From Euphorbia lathyris (Eukaryota; Streptophyta; Magnoliopsida; Malpighiales; Euphorbiaceae), in contig NC_088916.1 in NCBI RefSeq assembly GCF_963576675.1, positions 25,767,501 through 25,831,500 on the forward strand: a stretch of 64,000 bases of DNA, in the 5' to 3' direction. Position 1 is the stretch's first letter, and the number at the start of each line of letters is the position of its first letter. The position numbers and the translations under genes are program-made. Below, one piece after another: positions 31,801 through 41,818 of the stretch. The notes beneath the pieces are model-generated. The model was not told where the DNA came from and searched no databases. It worked only from the letters and a program-made list of their open reading frames with translations.

Positions 31801-34096
31801 TGGATGTTTAGAAGTTCGTCTTCATCTTCTAGATCAACTTCGGAACTTTTTAATTCCTCTACTCCTCCTGAAATTGAAGTAGATTTTAGCTGGACTACCT
31901 CGTCGTCGGAGAACTCCCATTCTTCCGAGGACACGGTTAATTCCGATTTAGCTGAGTTTGATAACTCGGCACGTAATCATTACCAGACTCGTTCCACTAG
32001 GAATCCCTCTCTTTTTACTTCTATCTCCGGTGCTACTCCGGCCGGTGACCCTAGGTGGTTCCGGGGATCAATGGCCTCTTCTTCGATACCTCCCAAGAAA
32101 AAGAATCCCCGAGCGGAGTCCACTCCGTCTCGCATGAATGCCGCGGATCTAGTGAATCTGGCGGATCGCTTTCCCTAAATAAAAAATTATGAGACCCAGC
32201 TCGCCGCATCTCATCAACGTCCTTCCTGTCCACCTAGCGGCTTCCTCACAGTGTATAGTAGTCATGTGGAGAGAGGGTTCCGACTTCCTCTTCCAAAGAT
32301 GATGGCGGACATCCTCTCTTACTTTGACATCACAGTCAGCCAGCTACATCCTAACTGCTGGTTGGACATTGCTTTAGACTGCTACCTTGCCTCGAATTTA
32401 GGAGTTGTATACACGGGCCGTATCTTTAGAGCTTTTCACAAACCCTCAAAAAGGAAGTCCGAATCTTATCTCACGTTCGCCAAGTTCGGAGCTTATTCGC
32501 CTTTTAGCGAAAAAATGTCTAATGTTCATTGCTGGGATGAGAAATTCTTCTACGTGAAGATAAAGGATGGCGAACCATTGGGCTTTCCTTCAGTTTGGAA
32601 TCCCAGGCCGCTACATATGACGGGTGACATGCGAATTTTAACGAACAGTGATGAGGAGGTGGCGGAGCTCATGAAGCAGATTAAGGCGGATGCATGGACT
32701 TATGCAGATGCCTTAGCTTTCATAATGAATGATATCCCATTGATTCGCCGGGAAGAGGATAAAGTTATTTACTCAAAGATTGCGCAATTTGACCAAGGTA
32801 CCCTTCATTTCTTTATGAACTTTGATTACTTTAATGTTTTCTTTGGCAGGGGTGTATCTAAGGCCAATCACGCTCTTGCAGAGACACGCAGGAAGTTTTT
32901 GGAGGCTGAAGCATGCAAGAAAGGTCAAGCGGTGAATCCTCAGGCTGATACTGGTAAACGTCCCGCAGAGAAGGTGGTTGATCCGCCACTAAAGAGGAGG
33001 AAGCCCAACACCACTGGGGGCCTTAAGCTTATGGCGGACGCCATGAGGTCCGCCAAACCTGCTGAGGAGATTGCACAGGTAGTCTACCTTTTGATTTCCT
33101 TTCGTTCATCAAGTTTCGGACCGGAGTATGACTCTTTCATGTTTGAGTAGACGGCGAAGCCTAATATTGGTGGATACTGGTCCGCCAAATTGGGAGCCCA
33201 CGGTTCTTTCGAGAACGAATCCATCCTAAATGATCTGGATGAGGCCTTGGGTCAGGTGGGCGAAGTGCAGAGGAACTATGACCAGATTCCTGGTTCAATT
33301 CATGCTCAAAAGGGGAAGACGGAGCTCCTTTCGGTGAGTTTCTTTTAGAAAAGATGTAGAAAGTATTAGTTCCTTAGTCCTTTTGCTTTTTGATTGAATC
33401 GTTTGTTTTTGACAGTTGTATGCTCGCCTTCGCACCATGGAAAATGAGCTCCTTCAGAATGTGGCGGATAAGGCAACTATTGAGAGGTTGGAGAAAGAGA
33501 TAGTGGAAGCCAATTCCACTATTGCTTCTATTAATGCGGGTCTTGCTTCTGCGAATGCAAACCTTGCTTCTGCCACAGCCGCCTTAGTTCTCAAGGATGA
33601 GGAGATTAAGAGTTTAAAGGCAAAGATTGCATCTGATGCCAAGAGCCACGAAGACGCCCTTGGAGAAGCTGAATACACGGTGGGTGTGCAAGCTTTTTAA
33701 TACGGCGAGATGCTTATGGCGTACTTCTCCTTGGCGCATCCTGAGATTAACTTCACAGATCCGCAATTCGCCGTCCCTGAACCGGAAGATGTGGCGAAGT
33801 TCAATAAAATGCCAGACGCTAAGGAGTACCTCCGTGATTACGTTCGAAGATGGATGAAGGGACCTATGGAGGAAACCAAACCCTCTACTATGGTCTTGGT
33901 GGATGAGCTTGATGAAGTGCCCCTTAAGGCGGATGCAGAACCAATTCCTGACCAGGCTCTTCCACTTGGTCCCGCATCTTTGGTGAATAAGGAGGTATCT
34001 CCTGATGGCGTATCTGCGAATGTGGAGAAGGAGGATCCCCAAGCAAGCACCGTGGGCGAAGAAAGCGCGAAGGAGGATGCTCCTATTGTTGTTTAG
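31801..34096 (+). pseudogene. Antisense ORF of the Tat element (PF04195-type), spliced
   Basis: Runs opposite to gag-pol, between pol and the 3' LTR. Exon 1 reaches 33078 and includes a Ser-rich N-terminus, then GFRLPLPKMMADIL and SQLHPNCW, the signature of 'putative gypsy type transposon' domain PF04195. It ends with a basic PPLKRRKP block. Introns 33079-33150 and 33334-33415 have GT...AG borders and are both phase 0, so the frame continues exactly. Exon 3 encodes an Ala/Lys/Glu coiled coil (IERLEKEIVEANSTIASI). In-frame TAA codons at 32176-32178 and 33698-33700 break an otherwise continuous reading of about 700 codons. The function in Tat elements is unknown. The start is uncertain; ATG 31801 or 32071 are options, since the frame also extends back into the LTR. 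Confidence 0.8.
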
Positions 34097-34113
34097 CTTG
34101 CTTTTATTTGGGA

Positions 34114-34762
34114 TATTGTAAAAACATTTCTAAGTACAATTTGTTTTGATCCTTTATGGAAACTATGTTATTTTGCCTTTACGTTTGCGTAAGGAAATAT
34201 ATAGACACCTAGGATTTGGAGTAGGTGGCCAGCCATACTCCACTGTATGAACCTTTGTGAAGGTTTGAAAGCTGTTCTATTCCTTCTAGAGGAAGTAAAG
34301 CTGCCCAGGGGATCGATTTGCTACCTATCTTTGAGGTGAAATGATCCGTCCGTAGGACTTGTGAATTCCTTTCTGGGAAGGATAAGAGAGTGTAAAGACC
34401 TTGCGTCCAAGGATCGTTTTAACTCTATTGGAGATTGGGATCCGCCTAGAGGCGGATCCGCCCATAAGATTGATCTTCTTATGTTTTTAAGGGCATCGAG
34501 GACGTATCTCTAAGATAGCGATACATTGCAAATGTGGAGAGCGTTGGATGCCCCCCCTCTTTTTAAGACTGGAATATTGATATTGCTGCAGTAAACAATA
34601 AAAAGAACATAGATAATAGAACAAATGATGTTTATTAATGGGAGAAACCTTATTACAGCAAGTAGGTCTTATAAGTGAGCCTCGTTAAAACCTTTAATAA
34701 GAAAAACCACATGGGAAAAAGCTTATTAAAGGAAAAAGAGTACTTAAGACCGTGTATACACT
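34114..34762. other. Gypsy spacer between antisense ORF and pol, no gene
   Basis: Separates the convergent 3' ends. Contains a self-complementary GGCGGATCCGCC at 34452-34463 and no supported ORF. It probably holds overlapping transcript ends. Confidence 0.6.
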
Positions 34763-37700
34763 TCATTTTCTGACAAAGTATTTGCGGAGATTTTGGAGGT
34801 TCCACGTGCGTGGTAGTGTATTGCCCTCCATGTCCTGTATTTTAAACGTGGCTGGTCCGATCTTGTCCACTATCTGATATGGACCCGTCCAGTTAAGTCT
34901 TAGCTTGCCCTTGCCTTCTCGAGATTGGACTTTATCAGCTTTACGGAGCACGAGATCTCCCACATTTAGATCCACAAGTTTGGCGTTTTTATCATGGTAA
35001 GCTGCAATCCGCTGTTTGTGTGCTGCCATGCGTACATAGGATTGATCCCTGCGATCTTCAATCTGATCTAGGTGCTCCCTTAGTCGTTTGCCATTGTCCT
35101 CTTCACAATAAAAGTCCACTCGGTCACTGGGGACCTGTATTTCGACTGGAATAACGGCTTCAACGCCATGAGAAAGGGCGAACGGTGTTTCCCCTGTAGC
35201 CGTCCTTGGGGTGGTGCGATAAGCCCATAAAACACTTGTTAGTTGATCCGCCCACTTCTTATCATGCTCTCCCAATCTCTTCTTTATCCCATTCACGATC
35301 GTTCGATTGGTTACTTCGGTCATTCCATTGGACTGGGGATAATAAACGGAGGCGAATCTGTTCAGGATGCCTAACCCCTCACAGAAAGCCTTGAATTTGC
35401 CACAGTTGAACTGTGTTCCATTATCGGTGATGATGGTATGTGGAACACCGTATCTTCCTACAATGTTGTCTTTGACGAATTCCACCATCCGTTCTGCAGT
35501 AATGGAGGAAACGGCTTCGGCTTCTACCCATTTGGTGAAATGGTCCACTGCCACTACCACGTACCTTCTTTGCCGACGAGTCGGGGGAAATGGGCCGACA
35601 ATATCTATTCCCCAGAGGGCGAATGGACGTCCTTCTATGATTGGCCTCTGAATGTGTTTGGTAGTATGTGATTCATTCGCATGAATCTGACAATTGTGAC
35701 AAGATTCTACCAATTTTTGGGCATCCAATTCAGCCGTGGGCCAGTAGAAACCTGCTAACCTGGATTTTTTTAAGATGGCGGCGGATGCTTCATGTGCCCC
35801 ACATGATCCCTCATGTAGCTCTTTGAGGAACTGTTGCCCTTCTTCCGATAGAATGCATTTCAACCAAGGATGACTAAAGGACTTTCTGTAAAGGCCGTCA
35901 TTGATCAAGGAGAAATAAGCTGCTCTCCTGACTATCCGTCGTGCCTCTTCCTTATCTTCAGGTAAGGTTCCATTTAACAGATATTCGCGAATGACCGATC
36001 TCCAATCATCTTCTACCGGTGTGAGTAGGGATACCTCCTCTGAGGCAAATGCTGGAGCTATTTTAACTTCGAAGGGACAATCCGGATCTGTCCAGTTTTC
36101 TTCACAAGAGGCCATTTTGGCCAAATGATCAGCCTCTGTGTTGGACTCCCTTGGTACGTGAATCAGCTCCCATTTAGTTTCCTTAGCTTCAAGGTGATCC
36201 AGCAACGTTTTGACTTCCGCTACGTATTTGGCCAGAACCTCGTCTTTCACCTCGTAATTCTTGATTACTTGGTTGACCATTAGTTTAGAGTCGCTATAGA
36301 TTACGATCCGCTCCGGGGTGATTTCTTGGAGTAGGCATAATCCCAATATCAGAGCTTCATATTCAGCAGCATTATTAGTGGCATGGAAATTTAATTTTGC
36401 TGCGTATCGTAATTTTATGTATTGGGGACCTTTGATCACAACGCCTGCACCCGCTCCATCCGCCGAGGAGGCTCCATCGGTGTACATTGACCATTCCTCT
36501 ATCGGAGGCTTGGGATGATCTATCCCTTCGTCAGTGAATTCATTCACGAAGTCCGCCAAGACCTGACTCTTTAAGGCTGACCTGCTTTCATACCTCACAT
36601 CGAATTCGCCAAGGCGAATTGCCCACTCCATCAACCTTCCCGAAGTGTCTGGTTTCTGCAACACCTTTCTCATTGGTATATTTATTCGAACCACTACAGT
36701 ATGCGCCTGAAAATATGGCCTAAGGCGGATTGCCGTGGTTACAACAGCCAGTGCCATTTTATCAAGCTTTGAATACCTGGTTTCGACATCTTTCAAAACC
36801 TTGCTCACGTAATAAATCGGAAACTGCTGGCCATCCTCTTCTCGTATCATGACCGTGCATACGGCTTTGTCTGTGACCGATACATACATGTAGATATCTT
36901 CTCCCTTCAAAGGTTGACTCATCATGGGTGGCTCTGTGAGGAACTGCTTGATTCCTTCAAAGGCTCTTTCACAATCCTCATTCCACTCGAATGCTTTTTG
37001 TTTCTTGATGACTTCGTAAAAGGGCTGGCATCTGCGAGCTGAACAAGAGATAAACCTACCCAAGGCTATGATACGCCCGTTAAGGCGTTGTACCTCTCTG
37101 ATATTCCGTGGCGCTTGCATTTCCAGGACTGCCTTAACTTTGTCAGGATTTGGGCTAACTCCTTTTTCGCTGATCATGAACCCTAAGAATTTTCCATAGG
37201 TTGCCCCGAAAGTGCACTTCTCTGGGTTTAACTTAATGTTGTGGCGTCGGAGTACGTCCAGTACCTCCTTTATATCATCTGCATGCTTTTCTACGGTCGT
37301 ACTTTTGATGATCATATCATCTACATAGACAGAATAATTACCCCTTTTACTATATGCAAATATCTTGTTCATCATCCTCTGATAAGTTGCACCTGCGTTC
37401 TTAAGCCCGAAGGGCATAACTTTGAAACAATAAGTGGCTTGGTGTGTTACGAACGAGGTCTTGATTCTATCTGAGGGCTCCATAGGGATCTGATGATGAC
37501 TTGACTTCACATCAGTAAAGGAATACATTGCGTGACCGGCGGTTCCATCTACAAGCATGTCAATACATGGCAAAGGATAGTTGTCCTTGGGGCAAGCTTT
37601 ATTGAGATCTGTAAAGTCAATGCACATACGGTAAGATCCGCCAGCTTTTTTCACCAACACGACGTTCGCCAACCACTGAGTGTAAAGTACTTCCTCAATG

Positions 37701-37936
37701 GCATCCGCCCTCTGAAGCTTGGCGATCTCTTCCTCAATCACCTTCTGCCTTTCTGGGCCATGATTTCTCCGTTTCTGAGCCACAGGAACCGTATCCTTAT
37801 CAATGTTGAGTTTGTGAGTGATTACGTCTGGGCTGATTCCGGGGAGAATTTCATCCTTCCATGCAAAGACATCCTCCGCCTCACAGAGCACTTTGGTGAT
37901 TGCATCTTTAATCTCGCCCTTGAGCCCCTTAGCCAT
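34763..37936 (-). CDS. pol: Gypsy pol: RT, two RNase H, integrase (intact)
   Basis: An uninterrupted 1057-codon frame. RT occupies about residues 85-260 with FTDVKSSHHQI and the active-site YVDD at about 204-207. A connection/RNase H region follows at about 340-460. A second RNase H starts at YTDGASSADGAGAG (about 485) with NNAAEYEALILGL and YSDSKLMVNQ. The integrase has an HHCC zinc finger (HEGSCGAHE...CHNCQIH), the catalytic core GIDIVGPF...ITDNGTQF...NGMTEVTNRT, and a C-terminal part with LDLNVGD-like and NWTGPYQI motifs. It starts directly after a TGA that ends the protease frame, in the same reading frame. Confidence 0.95.
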   Translation of the reverse strand: MAKGLKGEIKDAITKVLCEAEDVFAWKDEILPGISPDVITHKLNIDKDTVPVAQKRRNHGPERQKVIEEEIAKLQRADAIEEVLYTQWLANVVLVKKAGGSYRMCIDFTDLNKACPKDNYPLPCIDMLVDGTAGHAMYSFTDVKSSHHQIPMEPSDRIKTSFVTHQATYCFKVMPFGLKNAGATYQRMMNKIFAYSKRGNYSVYVDDMIIKSTTVEKHADDIKEVLDVLRRHNIKLNPEKCTFGATYGKFLGFMISEKGVSPNPDKVKAVLEMQAPRNIREVQRLNGRIIALGRFISCSARRCQPFYEVIKKQKAFEWNEDCERAFEGIKQFLTEPPMMSQPLKGEDIYMYVSVTDKAVCTVMIREEDGQQFPIYYVSKVLKDVETRYSKLDKMALAVVTTAIRLRPYFQAHTVVVRINIPMRKVLQKPDTSGRLMEWAIRLGEFDVRYESRSALKSQVLADFVNEFTDEGIDHPKPPIEEWSMYTDGASSADGAGAGVVIKGPQYIKLRYAAKLNFHATNNAAEYEALILGLCLLQEITPERIVIYSDSKLMVNQVIKNYEVKDEVLAKYVAEVKTLLDHLEAKETKWELIHVPRESNTEADHLAKMASCEENWTDPDCPFEVKIAPAFASEEVSLLTPVEDDWRSVIREYLLNGTLPEDKEEARRIVRRAAYFSLINDGLYRKSFSHPWLKCILSEEGQQFLKELHEGSCGAHEASAAILKKSRLAGFYWPTAELDAQKLVESCHNCQIHANESHTTKHIQRPIIEGRPFALWGIDIVGPFPPTRRQRRYVVVAVDHFTKWVEAEAVSSITAERMVEFVKDNIVGRYGVPHTIITDNGTQFNCGKFKAFCEGLGILNRFASVYYPQSNGMTEVTNRTIVNGIKKRLGEHDKKWADQLTSVLWAYRTTPRTATGETPFALSHGVEAVIPVEIQVPSDRVDFYCEEDNGKRLREHLDQIEDRRDQSYVRMAAHKQRIAAYHDKNAKLVDLNVGDLVLRKADKVQSREGKGKLRLNWTGPYQIVDKIGPATFKIQDMEGNTLPRTWNLQNLRKYFVRK

Positions 37937-38851
37937 TCACACCTGCTTTCCATCCGCCATAAGGTACATTTCGGTCTCGCCCAAGGCCATTGTGACGCGC
38001 TCCTCTTCATCTTCCTCCTTAGATTGGGGGCGGATCATTAGTGATGCCGAATACGTCTCTTGGGCCACCTTTTGGCTACCTTTGATCATTACACCTCCCT
38101 TGGCCGTGGGAATGTAAAGTGTTAAGTGGCGAATGGAGATAAGAGCTGCGACTTCAGAGATAAAAGGTCGTCCGAGGATGATATTGTAAGCTAACTGACC
38201 ATCCAAGACCGAAAACTCTAAATCTCCCCTCCAAACTTGATCATCGTCTGTAAGCTCACAGTCCAAAGTAACTTGGCCTTTTGTTTGAATAGTATGTCCC
38301 GTTACTCCCAAGATATCGACCACGGTTGGCTCTACTTGAACAGGATCAATCCTGAGTTTGGCGAAAGCTCCTCGGGTAATGACATTGCATGAACTTCCAG
38401 TATCAATCATTACCCTTTTCATCTCCCAGCCTTCAACCATCATAGTGACGACCAGAGCATCTGCATGGGGTGGTATCTCAGGACCCGCATCTGAAAAGGG
38501 GCGATTTAATGACGTCCTGTCAAGGGCAGTAGTCCTTGCCTTTTTCAACGTTGGCTGGTACCCAGGTCCGCCTGCTATGACATTGATGGTACCCTTTCCT
38601 TTCTTCTTTGGGTCCTCCTTGGGTCTGTCACCTTCTCCTCTTTTGCCTTCCGTTTGGATGAACCGATCCAATTTGCCCCTTTCTATGAGACGCTCAATTT
38701 CTCGAGCTAATTCCCAGCATGCATCAGTGTCATGGCCATTTTTCCTGTGGTACTTACAATAGTTTTTAGGGTTTTTACCATTATTAGTATACTCCCCCCC
38801 TTTGGTTCGGGGTATGAAATGCTCCGCTTGTGTTGGCTGTTCTCGATCCAC
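37937..38851 (-). pseudogene. Gypsy gag C-terminus and aspartic protease
   Basis: The frame starts with the gag zinc-knuckle region (YCKYHRKNGHDTDACWEL) and continues to the retroviral-type protease with the active-site motif VMIDTGSSCNVI and the later ILGRPF. It ends at TGA 37937-37939, immediately followed in frame by ATG of pol. The junction with upstream gag near 38851 is a frame change, so the gag-pro polyprotein is not readable as one. Confidence 0.85.
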
Positions 38852-40548
38852 ATAAGAACTTCACTCTTAGAAGCATTGAGAGGTGTAAAGGAGGTGACAA
38901 ACGTTGATTTATTCCTAGAATCTCTTCGCTTGCTTCGGGAGGAAGGATCCTGACGCTTGTCTTTGTCCCGATCTCGAGGACAAGATTCGCCCCTGTCTCT
39001 TTTTGGCGATGATGGTGAACCTCGACAAATGTCGTCCACCTCTATAAAATCTTTACAACGCTCCATCAGCTCCGCCATGCTGGTGGGTTTCTTTCGGATG
39101 AGATCTTCCTGCAAACTCTTGCAGGTAGTGTTTCTTACGAAACATTCCACAGCTACGGATATATCCACATCAACGATTTGTATGCACAATTGGTTGAAAG
39201 TGTCCACATACTCCCGAAGGGGTTCATTCGCTTTCTACTTTAACTCAAAAAGCTTTCCAGATTTCACCACTGCAGGAATACAACCGGCGAATTTAGCACA
39301 AAATTCCATGCTCAATTGATCAAAGCTATTTATCGAGCCCGGAGGTAGAGATTGAAACCATAAATAGGCTGGGCCCCCCAGCATGGTGACAAACATTTTA
39401 CAGAGCACGGGCTCGGTGGCTCGGTTAAGCCTGGCCAGTATTCGATACTTTCGAACGTGAGCTTCTAGATTATCTTTGCCTGTGTATATTGCGAGATTGG
39501 GAATCTTAAAAGCTCTTTCTGTCTCCTCCGCCTCAATCCAAGCTGCAAAAGGTGAATCTCTATTGGCGAACGGGTTGTGCCTGGCATTTTCTTCATTCAT
39601 ACGGAGCACCAGGGCCCTTACCCTATCATCAAAATTTTCCGGATCCGCCCTGGGACGGCCTCTTTGTGGCGATCTGCTTGGAGAAGAAGAAGAAGAAGAA
39701 GAACTTGAATCAGACGATGGATCTGATGGCGAACGTCTTCCTTCATTACCGCGTCCACTTCCTCCTCCGCCTCCTCCTCCACCACCACCTCTCCCTCCAT
39801 TTCCTCCACCTGGGGGAGTTGGACCGCTTCCTCCCCCCTGGCCTCCTGACGGGATGTGTCCAACAGTTCCTGAAGGCGGCGGCGGTGGTGGTCCACTTGC
39901 ATGGGATGCCTTTTCTGGCCTTTTACTTCGCCTACGGCCAGTAGATGGGGGCGATCTGCCACGACGAGAGGATCTTGCTCGTCGGGGCGAAGGTGACCTT
40001 ATCCGCTTATCCTTCTCTTTTCTATGCTTCTTGCGAGTTGGCCTTTTAGATCCGCCAAGGGATAAATTCATCCGTGGACGCCTGGGTATATCGGACCCAC
40101 CAAGATTCAACCTCGGACCCCCAGATCCGCCAGGAAGGGTCGTATCATTTTTTTGACTTCCTTCACCAGGGAATAACTCTCGATTAATTGGTCGCTCGCC
40201 ACCTGATGTCGTGGCAGTTAACATGGAATCCGTGTTGTGAGCTTGAAGGAACGAGGAGCTATGGGCACCTGGTCCAAGGCCAAAGTTTAACAAAGGCAAA
40301 GATGAAACGGTTGAAGTAGACGTCGTGCTCCAACGCGGAGGAAGAGTCATGTATGTTCGAAGGCGATTTCCTATCTCGAGTCCATATCGCGCCTCGATAT
40401 CTTGTGCACACATATTGATAAAAGCAGCGGTAGGCATGTTATTATCGACATGCGTTATTGGAGCGGTTGTATCGGTGCGACCAGCACTAGATGGTGTAAC
40501 TAACGGTGTTTCAATCCCTGAGGAGGGATTTTCACTTCCGTTGGTCAT
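38852..40548 (-). pseudogene. gag: Gypsy gag, broken by one stop
   Basis: Starts at ATG 40548. A long disordered N-terminal half contains an Arg/Ser-rich tract (RIRSPSPRRARSSRRGR), a run of glycines and a run of serines encoded by GGA/TCT-type repeats. The Retrotrans_gag domain follows (FVTMLGGPAYLWFQSLPPGSI, FCAKFAG). A TAG at 39235-39237 interrupts it after LFELK; the frame then resumes with ANEPLREYVDTFNQL to about 38852. Confidence 0.85.
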
Positions 40549-40582
40549 TGCGTTTTCAGCGTGAACGAAAAAACCCTTTGTT

Positions 40583-40612
40583 TGATTAAGGATTCCACGT
40601 TCACCGCACCAA
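40583..40612 (-). promoter_or_regulatory. Gypsy primer-binding-site region
   Basis: Next to the 5' LTR, the complement reads TTGGTGCGGTGAACGTGGAA, opening with TGG as primer binding sites usually do. I cannot assign the tRNA without a search. Confidence 0.5.
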
Positions 40613-41093
40613 TGTTAACTTAAGGAAAAATCCTTGATCGGAGCACTTTCCTGTGAGGTGCCGTTGGGATCGGCCGGGGACACTCCGATGCCAAAGTCAG
40701 TAAGATGGATCAAGGAAACCAACGGAATTGACAAGAATGGTGAGAATGTGTGTGTACCTTTATAACCTAGGGGATCAGGCTATATATAGCTGGGAAGTTG
40801 TAACCTTCAGGTAACTAGAAAGTCTCCATTAATGCCTCATTAATGGCGGTTACGGGTTATACTGAACCTGGCGGATTAGCTAATTAATAACTCATTAATG
40901 ATCTTTTATGGCCGAGTCAGCGGCCAGCCGTTATAGAGGCGAAGGGAGAGATTCGCCTTATAGGTCCGCCAGCGGATCTCTCTGAGCTGATCTGGGGAGA
41001 TCCGCCAACCAGCTTCCTTTTGGAGACCACTACGCGGCGTACTTTGAGGTGAATATCCCTTTTGGTCCTCAGGATAATATCTCAATGTTATCA
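40613..41093 (-). repeat. Gypsy 5' LTR, complete
   Basis: 481 bp, TGTTAACTTAAGG...AATGTTATCA on the plus strand. It contains CTATATATAGC, a possible TATA element, in the middle. Confidence 0.95.
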
Positions 41094-41098
41094 CCTTG

Positions 41099-41818
41099 CA
41101 AGGATTTAGAGTTAAGTCTTCCACAAGCGATCCTTGGACGTATCTCCCATTTATCAGGAGTAACAAATGCTCAATCCAATGTATAACTATCTTGAAATTA
41201 CTTCATGTGATACCCAACGTCTGCCGTACACACCCCAGAGTCATCCCTGTTATGGATCGTGTTACAACAGGATCAAAGCATCACATTCCATAATCCAGAA
41301 TCACTAATTAACATTCCTTTGAGTCTTAGGATTACTTATACCTATTAATACCAATGAGATGAACATGTGACAAGGATAAATCTACCCGTCCCGTTATCTG
41401 AAGTCGGGTCCCCAATCCTAATGAACCCATTTCATTGGATCCATGTAACTGTCCAGATATCTGCATATCTGAAGATTGTGAGATCAGCTCTCTGTCTTGA
41501 TAGAAAACATTATTACATGCAAGTCTCAACAGTGTTATGTCAATCCCTATTCAAAACATATCACTTGACTTGGGGTGGTTTTAAGTTTATTAGTTTATTA
41601 TAATGTTTTGTCTCACTTCATGCTTGTATGAACACTTTATAATCACTTTAAATAAACTTAGGTATTTCCTTTTATTAGACTTATTTAGTTCTTTAAAAGA
41701 GGTTGCCTTTATACAGTTATGAAACCATATCTTATTAAAACAAATGACATAAAGAACAATTCATTTACATCTGGTTTATATCCTAGAACAATTGTCTATA
41801 GGACACTAAACCCCAACA
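41099..41818 (-). repeat. Copia 3' LTR, inner part
   Basis: Continues the LTR interrupted at 31127 and aligns with 49639-50358, ending ACCCCAACA. The only gap is the gypsy element and its duplicated CCTTG. Confidence 0.95.

Larger units (their letters stand above)
31128..41093 (-). mobile_element. Ty3/gypsy retrotransposon, Tat lineage
   Basis: A minus-strand element of 9966 bp flanked by CCTTG (31123-31127, 41094-41098) inside the copia LTR. It has LTRs of about 460-481 bp, gag, protease, and pol in the order RT, RNase H, a second RNase H, integrase. An antisense spliced ORF follows pol. Dual RNase H and an antisense ORF of PF04195 type are recognised traits of plant Tat elements. The LTRs differ at about 5 of 460 positions, indicating a recent insertion. 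Confidence 0.95.

Noticed and set aside
36318..38762. Several plus-strand ORFs opposite gypsy pol and protease
   Set aside because: Shadows of the strong minus-strand coding frames.
39476..40156. 226-codon plus-strand ORF with long proline run
   Set aside because: Shadow of the gag Gly/Arg/Ser-rich region on the other strand.
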